Shown one piece after another: positions 1 through 9,939 of a DNA stretch of 64,000 nt. A program made the position numbers and the translations under genes. This DNA is from Cricetomys ansorgei (Eukaryota > Chordata > Mammalia > Rodentia > Nesomyidae), in contig JAMJFZ010001133.1 in NCBI GenBank assembly GCA_026225945.1, positions 7,150,501 through 7,214,500 on the forward strand. The letters are read 5' to 3'. The notes beneath the pieces are model-generated. The model did no database searches. It was not told the origin of the DNA and saw only the letters and a program-made list of their open reading frames with translations. Position 1 is the first letter of the stretch. Each line of letters starts with the position of its first letter.

Positions 1-201
1 TACTACCAGACAGAAATAGACTCATTAGCTTTTTAATATATTTATGAATTTATAAGTTTGTTTGTAGTCATAGCAATAAAAGAAAAAGGGTCAAGTACTT
101 GTGAAAGAGTGGGAAGTTGAGGGAAAACATTAGGGTTAGAACAAGGAAAAAAGAGGAATGGAGTTACATAACTGAATTTTAATGATAAAATATATCATTC
201 A

Positions 202-275
202 TGGGACTGAAGAGATGACTCAGTGATTAAGAACATTTATTTCACAGCAATGAGGACCTGCATTTGGAGAGAGAG
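202..275 (+). mobile_element. B2/B3-type SINE fragment
   Basis: GAAGAGATGACTCAGTGATTAAGAAC resembles the A-box end of B2/B3 (GGAGAGATGGCTCAGTGGTTAAGAGC). Shared with 46696-46775. Confidence 0.6.
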
Positions 276-718
276 ACAGGATTATGAGACCTTGTTTGCT
301 GTGTGTCGTTAAGATCTAAATGGAGGAGATACATGCTCCATACTGAGAAAGAGCAACCTGCCTTTCAGAAATATAGAGTGATTAGAATGAAGAGCACTGG
401 TAGCAAAACATACCTGCCCAGGCATGCACACCATGTGACACTCCTGTTTATATATATATGAAATGCCCCACCAAACACTAATATTACATTGAAAAATATG
501 TCACATGAGGAAGATGGTTGAATCAAATGAAAGAGTCTCAGTTACATTACAGTTCATGATGATCGGTCTGTGCTTGAATCCTTATCTTGTGACTATCAAA
601 GCTTTTCTTATTTCCAGCCTTCTTGTCTACTATCACTCAAGATTAGCAATAATAGAGGAAGCTACTCTCATAGATCCAGAGGAATCCTGAATGTGGATGA
701 TGGAAAGGCTCTCCCTAC

Positions 719-880
719 CTTTAATACAGATGCCAAAACATGGATACATTCATTGTCCAAATCCACTTCTTCCCCTGCATCAAGTTTTTCTTTGAGGGCT
801 TGACAAGCTGCTCTGTCAGCTGACTTCAGGAAGATTCCTTTCTCCTTTGGCCCCTTTTCTTTTATAATGGAGAGTATTTT
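719..880 (-). CDS. Locus A exon 9 (first RhoGAP exon, arginine finger lost)
   Basis: A 162-nt symmetric phase-0 exon with acceptor TTCCACTCAG and donor AG|GTAGGG encodes 54 residues. It follows ARHGAP20 closely: KGP at residues 9-11, GIF at 15-17, ALKEKLDAGEEVDLD in the middle and HVLASVLK at the end. The arginine finger (GIFR in ARHGAP20) is Leu, codon CTG at 827-829. The Lys that stabilises this region in RhoGAPs (LKEKL) is kept. The next exon (FLRN motif in A') is not within positions 1-718. Confidence 0.88.
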
Positions 881-3800
881 CTGAGTGGAAATGGAAGAAA
901 GGAAAGCAACTGTCACTCTATCCACAGAACCTAGAACTATTTGTTATTTAGTCTTCAGAACCAGACATAACAGTGAGCACAGGTGCAATGCAAGACCTGG
1001 GACAGATTAAGAAATATTTGAACTGGTTTGGTTGGCTTTGGTTGTCCTTTTCTCTACACATACCACTCTAATTATAACCCTGAAACCTGAGGTAACATTT
1101 ATTTATATCAGATTGTTCACTACTGTCAAGTGGTTAAATCCAACTTTTCCAGTAAGTGATTTCAGGTGAATTATCTTCCTCTTACTAAAAGCAATGGTCT
1201 GAAGCACAGCTGCATGACCAGGTGATAATAAAATCAAAGGGGGACATCTAAAAAGCAGATTTTGTCTTTAGGTCAGCTAGGGAAGAACCATGTGTAACCT
1301 ACCATAATCGGTGTGGGCAGATTCCCACCCTCACAAACCGAAGTCAAATCCTTTGCGAAGAGTTTTCCTCCCTTAGCGACTGGCAGAGCTGTGAACGATT
1401 GGTCCTGCTGGGGCACAGAGCTTCTCTGAAACAGATGACTCATGAAATTGAGCCTGTGATTAGCTGTTTTCTCCTCTGCATATGAAGAGAAATTGAATAA
1501 AATCTTATATAACATAGGCAAGCTGATTTTGGACATCAGCTTTGTAAGCCTCTTCTGGGACATATTGCTTTTGATTTTGTTTTCCAGTAGGCCATTTCCA
1601 CAATCAAGAAAATGACAGAATCCACTGATATCTTATGAAGGATAAGGAATGTCAACTGAGATAGGGCACTTGAAGGAACGTCAATGACTTACTGTTTTGC
1701 TGCAGGCTTCTTGCAGGCTTTTTGGGCTTTAGGAAGAATCTCCCCTGCTTATCTGAGCTCACGTGTGCCACATTCAGCCCAGGCAGGCTGGGAAAAGCTG
1801 TGCGAATTTTTGAATTCTTTGTTCTGATGGTATTGTGAATGTTATTCATTATAATATCATATGGGTACTCATACCCTATGAGGAGAAAATATGAATATCC
1901 GTTGTAACTAATGGTAATGTGTGAGAGCAAACTTGTCAATGTTCTTTAGCACTCCTGTTGTATTGCATTTCTCCTTATGCTTCTGGACGAAGAAAGCTGC
2001 CTACCATCGAGCAGTGATTCTCATGTTTCCTAACATTGTGACATTTGATAGATTCCTTCATCTTGTTGTGAGCCCCACCCATAGAATTATTTTTGTTGCT
2101 ATGTTATAACTGTAACTTTGGTATTGTCATGAGTCTTAATGTAAGTACATATATGCAGATGGTGTAAAGCAATTCCACTGAAAGGGTCGTATTACCACCA
2201 AAGAGCTCACAACTTACAGGATGAGAAAGCTCCCTTGGTTCATCTGGAGAAAATTTCCAGAAAAATTCAACATAATGGGAATAATAGGTGATTCAGTTAA
2301 AAAGACTCCAGAGAAGTCAACATGAATATCTCCCATTCAGTAAGGGATATGCTGGATACTGTTCATATAGAGATGGGAACTGAATGTCTTTAATTCCAGA
2401 ACAGAACTACATGGTTGGGAGGAGGCAAAACATTAAAGAATTTACATTTTATTCTTAGACATATTAATGTTATGTATGTAAGCTTTTCGTTTGCATGAGC
2501 ATCTGAGTACAATATTAGGCCTGTTGTCTGAGCAGGTTGAAAGAGAAACTCAGATGCCATGGAACTATTGTCATAGATGGCTCTGAGCTTCTATGTGGGT
2601 GCTGGAAATTGAATCCAGGTCTTCTGCAAGAGCAACAATTCTCTACATCACTGAGACATTTCTCTAGCCTCTAGAATAATCATTAATGTACAATAAATAC
2701 ATTTTTAACATTTATTTTATTAGAAATAAGATATCTTGGATTTTTTTGTCTTTATCGGGAAAATTCTGCTTCTGAAGTGGAAAAGTAAAGGAATATTTTC
2801 ATTATTTTTCTGCAGACCATAGACTAATGCATAAAGTGATTTTATCATGTGATTGGATAAGATTAAATAGTTAATAATTATGATGTCAATGAATGACAAG
2901 AAATTTAAAATGTATTTTGTTTCTATGTGAATTTAATTAAAACTAGTTAATGGGAACATTGAGAATTCAGGGTAAAAACATTAAACCTAATTAGCCCCTC
3001 CTTAGTTAGATTCTTAGTTACTTAGTTACTTAGTTACTTAGTTACTGTTACTTACCCTGGAGTGGTCTTGCAGCTTCTTCAAGACTAGGAGAGTACCACA
3101 GTTGGTAATTTTGAACACTCTGGTGGGGCACAAAAAGAACCAACCATCACAAATAATCTTTCACAGTGGGATCTTGAAGAGTCCCCTTCCATACCATTTC
3201 CATCTCTCTAGCAGGAACTAATTATATCAGTGTGAATGATGAGTATTCTGGATACAGGTTTGAAAATTCAGGGCTCAATTTCAAGAGAAAACCTTTAAGT
3301 ATTTTTTCCGTTTCTTCCTGATAGATCCTAGACATGTTGATTCCCAATAGGATCTGAATGACCGTGACAGAGGAAATCTCATTCACCCTTCAACACTAAT
3401 CAAGAAATATGTTATTCCAAGATCTCTTACAGCAGTTTAAGGAGATTGTATGTAGAAGACGAAGCTTTCTCTTGACAAGCCTACGCAAACTCTTACCTAG
3501 AGAACCATACTCTCACAGTGACAATTATCCTGGAGCACAGTAACATTTGAAAGATATTACTGCTTCTGAAACACTGAATGAAATACAGAAAAAACCGGAA
3601 TGAAATAATCCTTAGGCTTTCAGTCAGAGATGTCCAATCTATGCTGAAGAGGGACATGTTCCTAACAGAAATTAAGCCAGATACTAAAAGCATGTTCACA
3701 ACATTCTTACTTTATGTAGCACTGTGCATCCATTTGAAATAACCATCTTAACTGAATATGCTATCAAAATCTTTAACATGCTACAAGAGGGACTAAAGTG

Positions 3801-5653
3801 AAAATATGCTTTAATTGGAAGTATGAACTGAACAGTATTCTTGATTCCTACTTACATCCATTACATTGCTTTATAAAAGTCTTAAGTTTTCAAACTAAAA
3901 GATATTACCACTCAAATAGTCACCCCCCCCCACATACAAGCATACACAGAAAGAAAGAGAGAGGGACAGAGACAGAGACAGAGACAGAGAGATAGAGAAT
4001 CATACAAGCTCACAGAGGGTTATCACATAGAAACACAGATACACATGTGCATTTATACACAGAAAGACAAAGATACACACACATATGTATGCAGATATAA
4101 AGAGGTACCCAGACAGAAATTCACAAAGACACATATACATACAGATTAAAAAACACATGTAAACACAAACTCCTACACTTCTACACAGAGAGAAATGCAA
4201 AAAACATTATTGGTGGAGGGGAAGGAATTATTTCCATATATAAAGTACAATTTAATTAAGAATGAAATCTCTATTCCCTCTAGATGGGATTGTTCATTTA
4301 GGTGTATGCATATTACCAATCTCAAATGCATTATACTATTAAAAATAATTATTTTCTAGTCAAAAGAAAGGTGTAGCTCAATAACATTGGGCTATGAGTT
4401 TCATTTCACATGAATGCAACCTCAGATGAGATACAAGAAATTTCCCTCTAAAGACTATTTTTATATCTTAGATGCCTTCAGTTCTGAAAAAAGGAGACTG
4501 TCAAATACAAACTTGTAAATAAATCTTGAATAAATATCTTCTGTATATATTTATATGCACATTTATATACGTGTAGATCTCAATAAACTTATTTTTAGTT
4601 AGTAGCTAGAAAATAACTCACAGGCATTCTTAGCAGTGGTAGTACCTTCTTGATAATATCATCCACCGTCTCCGTGTTTGTTGCTCTTACATTTAATGGC
4701 TACAAAAAGTGCAGAGAGAAATTGCTATAGGTCACTTGAAAGCTCATGTTTATAAAATATGTTATTGTGTAATTATAAACTATAATTTAGAAGGCAAATT
4801 TATCTCAGGGATTTGCCACCTTCTTGTAGAATATCTAGGTTTTTTTCCCTTTATATAAAAAAACCCTTGAAGTCTGTCAGTCTAACATATTCATCTTAAA
4901 TGTAAATACTTTAGTGGTTAACATGATAGTGTAATGGATTGTGTAAGATAGAGGGAGACTGAGGATCCATGGGGGCTAGAGCTCAGCTCTCTAAAGTTTC
5001 ATTCACTACAGGAGAGGTGTTAAAAAGAGGGCTGAAGACTTTCCTCCCTCCTTAGCTCCTCTCCGTATTTTACAGCTTGAATTTCATGTATAGCATGCGT
5101 GCAGTTCTATAAATTGAGCACACTAACTAGGGGCCATTGTTTTTTGTAAAACAAATATGAATGAGCACTTTCTCCATGTCAGTCTTTCTGAACAGTTAGA
5201 TAATGCTCTGTGTAGATATCTGTCTAGGAATATAAAGTGAGTATTTTAGAAATGAAGTCCCATCTCTTAATACTTTCAAGAATAAATGAGGTACTTATAG
5301 TTTTCTCCTACAGCCTCGTATTTAGAATCTGCTCCAAGCAAATATCAAGACAGTGTGTTGGAAATAGCATGAAATCATTGATAGGAATCCGTGTTCATAT
5401 CAATTGTATGTCAGAAAACTAAGAGGTAATCAAATATGAGAATGAATATACAGGAGTATCTACATTCACAAATTTTCTATACTATCACAGGTATTTGCAA
5501 TAAGGTTGTAAGACGCTGGGAAACAGTCCTTAAAGAAGAAATACAGAATAAATACCCTCTCCCTATCTTGACAAAAAAATTGAAGCAAGCAAATTCAAAA
5601 GCCATATTTTCACCACATTTTATTAAACTTCTAAAGAATTACCTTGAAAATAA

Positions 5654-5704
<51 letters not shown>

Positions 5705-6885
5705 ACGTGTAGTTCTCAAGATTGATTCCAGACTCTACCATAGCAGGCCAGTTTAATTGAATTTAGGAACAAGGATACCTTACATGCACTTATTTTACAT
5801 CTTTTTAATCATAAGCTAGGAATTATGGAAAAGTATATCAGAATCTGAAAGCAGGGCTCTGATATTTTCGTAATAATGTAACTAGGAAGGAGCCAATCTT
5901 GTGCATTTACTCAGATTATGGAGTTAATCAGCTCTGGCCAAAAAAAGATAGCTAATGGCTCAGAACCATACATGATGGAGGGAACTAGCCATGCATTGCA
6001 AGTTTCTTCTTACATCAAAAAGGGCACATTGACACAAGGTACACACTTCAATACAACACACCACAGACATACACTCACACACAAATACACACACACAAAC
6101 ACACACACTCACACACACAGAAAGAGAGACACAGACAGTGGTGGAGAAAGAGAGAGAGAGAGAGTAATAAAAGATAAATAATGCTTCTGATATTTTGTTA
6201 AATATCTGAAAACTATTCTCTATAATTTAAAAAAATGAAATATTTAAAAAAATAATATTTGTGACATGTTAATAGTGTTTCAATTCAAATTGTTGTGAGT
6301 TGTTTTCAGAACATTTTGAACATATTAAGATCTAAATAATAATTACAAGAATGTATGCATATCCTACTGATGGTGATTTTGTTTTTTAAATATACACATT
6401 CAGGAGACAGTCTTTTAAAACAAAGATTTGTAAAAATAATGTTTGTTAAAGAACTAAAAATGAAAATGTAGATGATATGTAAGTAATTCTCAAGAGTGTA
6501 GACCAAACTGACAATGGTCCACATATAAGCTCTGAGGAATAATCAGCCGTTTTAATTATGTTCAGTTATATAAAGAGAATATAATTCATGTATAACAAGT
6601 TACTATGGCCTCAGAAATAGAAAACCTGTAAGTTTCAAATTATATATTACAGAATCCTATTGAAAAACAATCATCAGTTTAAATAATTTAATTGATATCT
6701 TTAAGGTGTGAATTTCAAAGCAGATTATGTAAAATCATCTAGGCGTGTAACAAAATACTGTCTTCCAATCCTGATATGACCACTGACATTGACAATAGAA
6801 GATAGTGCAGGTAGTTGTTCTATACAGAAATTTAAGATAAAATTGTTAGTATTTTATACATGTGTAATTGAAGTCATAACTTGGC

Positions 6886-6944
<59 letters not shown>

Positions 6945-9283
6945 AGAGGGGGAAGACTAGAAGGTAAAAGGGGTTTGATGCAGGTGAGTTGACAGTGGAT
7001 TCCAATTCTTGGGTGAAATTATTAAATGAAGTTAATTTTAAAATTCAACTGCTTATATATGTTTAAAATATAAACAGAATCTGAAGGATCTATATTCCAC
7101 CCTAAACATTTAATTAGAAACAAAGTAGAAAATTGGGAGGAACAATTTTTAAAGTAAAAATAGCTAAATATTTTCCCAAACTTGACCAAAGGAAAAAAGT
7201 TGCAGGTTTACTTTAATGATAATGAAATTCACGGAGAACTCAAGTAGTTTTTATAACTCAAAAGGTAAAAATTTAAACAGAAAACCAAAGAGAACCATCA
7301 AAGAATTAGAAAAAAAATTATGAAGGATCATTGTTTAATCATCATTAGAGAACATGGAGAAAGAAAAATCTGGGAGGATCTTTGAGTTATAAAAATTTTA
7401 GGCATGTTTTATATCCTGAGAAAACATCTCTTCAACAATTAAAGGGAAATAAAGATATTATCACATGAAGAAATGCTGAAAAGAGTAATACGAATCATCA
7501 GCACAATGCAAAAGGCTGGAAAATTACTGCTGGATTAAATGTACAAATAATATAATTTTGGATGGAAATAAGTAGAAACTAAGTACCTTTACTCAAACAT
7601 ACTATACTTATTATAGTGGAGTTTCAACAATGAAACATGTTACAATATTGACACTCACTTTACTTCTCAGCCATTAGCATTTACAATAGTCAGAAACCTG
7701 ATGATCGGTTCAGCTAGGTTCCATTCTGTTATTACAGAAGGAAAGATCTTCAATGCTCTGCCTACTGCTTAATAGCTAAATTGTTAATCAGCAGTGAATG
7801 CAGTAGTGAAAAGGAATCAATAATATAAGAGTTAGGTGAATAGACAACTATTTTAATAAATAATGGTGTAACTCAATGATAGAACAACTGTCTAGTGTGC
7901 TGAGCTCATGAGTTTTATCCTAAGCACTATACATACAGATGAACACACACACCACATACAAACACCCACATACACAAACATACACACCAATGCTCACTTT
8001 CCAAACATGATTTCCAATCCAAAGATACACGAAAGGTTATCCTCATCAATATGGGATGAAATGAATATGAAGATAAAGAGCCAGGGTATGTGCCTGGCCT
8101 TCAGATGCAGATGTGGGATGGGGCAGTGTGAGAAAAAGAGCAAGAAAAATCAGAGGACAAATTTAAAAAGACAAAAAGTCACCCAGGCAGGTAAATATGG
8201 ATAGTGGGTATAATCATTGGTAATATTTTGCATAGGATTTATTTATAATAATCTTCTACAGTTAGTCATAATCAGACAAAAACAATAGGAAAGTCCATAT
8301 GTAAGGAATAAGGGATGGAGAAAAAAAATAATTTGACTCCATTAATTTTACTTGGTTTGGAAATGGATTTTGTTAAATCTACCTTGATCAATTTTCAATC
8401 ATTAAAAATAAAATACATTTCTACTGTTTTGGCTCTGCAGCTAGCAAGGCTCAGTCTTGTTTCAGCGTGCTTTCTACAAAAGACATGAAAACTGTACGTG
8501 TGCACGGCATACACATAAACCTTCCAACATACTAGTGGGAAACTCTCAGTCACTCTCCTCCACCCTCTTCTTGTTTGTTCATCTCCCCTTACTCTACAGA
8601 CCGTGTCTCTCTCCTAGTTATGTCCATTGAATGGCATTTTACTCTTATATTCACATACACTGTCACAGCTTGGGATGTCCTCTGTAATTATCTGCAGGGG
8701 CACATGCTTCGTGTTGACCTTCTTGACTTCATTAATGCATCTGCTCAGACACAGTAAGTACAAATAAAAACATACAAGAAAATAAAACAAATTTGTGCAT
8801 AGACTATTTCAAGATAATCACTATATTATATCAATATCATGTTAGTTTTGAATGCAAAAGAATCAGTTTATTAATATGCATTATAAATTAGGTAGTATTC
8901 AAAAATCTGTGAGATGGGGAATATCCAAAAATCTGTGAGAAATGAAGACATGGTCAGGTAGTTGCATATTGCCATAGGGTGTGAGATTTGGAAGCAAATT
9001 CAGTCATCAAAATAGTTTTTCTTCAAGGTAGGAACAGAGCTGTCTTCACTTGAAGAATAAGAAGCAGAGGATGCTTAGAGTGTGCATGGTAGAGTAATCT
9101 GTATTGAGGGGAATGTAAAATAAGTCTGAAGAGTATTATTTACCACAATATATAGGTTAAAGCAGAGAAAATGAATGCTATTGCAAGCAGAACTTTCTCA
9201 AAATTAAGGAAAATATTAGCAGGATAAGATAAATAAGCAACCAGGGAACATATAATCAGTATATTTGGAAATACTGTATACAT

Positions 9284-9328
<45 letters not shown>

Positions 9329-9883
9329 ATTTATATATATGTACACTTATACATACATATATATAAATACACACACACACATATATATATTAATTTATGG
9401 TCAGTGGATTTCAGAGACTGTCAATTCTTTTTGACTAAGTAATTAAAGTATGAACTCTAATACAATACCTTTGCAGATAAAAGAACCACTGCACCTTCTG
9501 TTCCAGGGAACTGTAATGCAAAAAGTGAAAAAAATTACTCTTCTCAAATTTTTTTCTATGATTTTCAAGATTATTTCTCATGAAAAACATTATAATGTAG
9601 CTGTTCTCAATGTGGATTTAGGTTTGAATGGCATTCTCCACATGACAGGGCTTCTCATCAACTTGCTACCATGCATTATAGGAAGTTCCCAACACTGATT
9701 TTAAAGACTTAACAGTAACTATGTGAAAAGAGCTGTATGGGATCATGACTGGGCCAATAGTAACCTTTATTATATTTTATTTTATTTTTTTTTTGAGACT
9801 GAATTTCTCTGTTGTAACTCTGGCTCTCCTGCAACACACTCTGTAGACCAGGCTGGCCTCAAACTCACAGAGATCAGCCTGCT

Positions 9884-9939
<56 letters not shown>

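Noticed and set aside
668..925. Gasdermin-like or secretoglobin-like protein from the LKEKLD...ASVLK exon
   Set aside because: First impressions from one exon. Exon order, phases and the YQLW, EYPY, NLP, FLRN and QLP motifs across the locus fit ARHGAP20 throughout and neither other family.
3798..3995. 65-codon frame also present in the right duplicate (51811-52017)
   Set aside because: Presence in both copies reflects DNA duplication. The frame ends in the (GACAGA)n repeat, the two copies diverge by frameshifts, and no splice sites frame it.
4622..4699. Alternative donor GTACTACC inside locus A exon 5
   Set aside because: Using it removes the family-like VLPLLRM and gives a poor donor; GTGAGT downstream fits both motif and phase.
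9140..9346. Hydrophobic minus-strand frame next to the GT tract (similar frame at 57207-57440)
   Set aside because: It lies in the intron between A exons 3 and 4, is partly microsatellite, and is not needed for a continuous in-phase gene.
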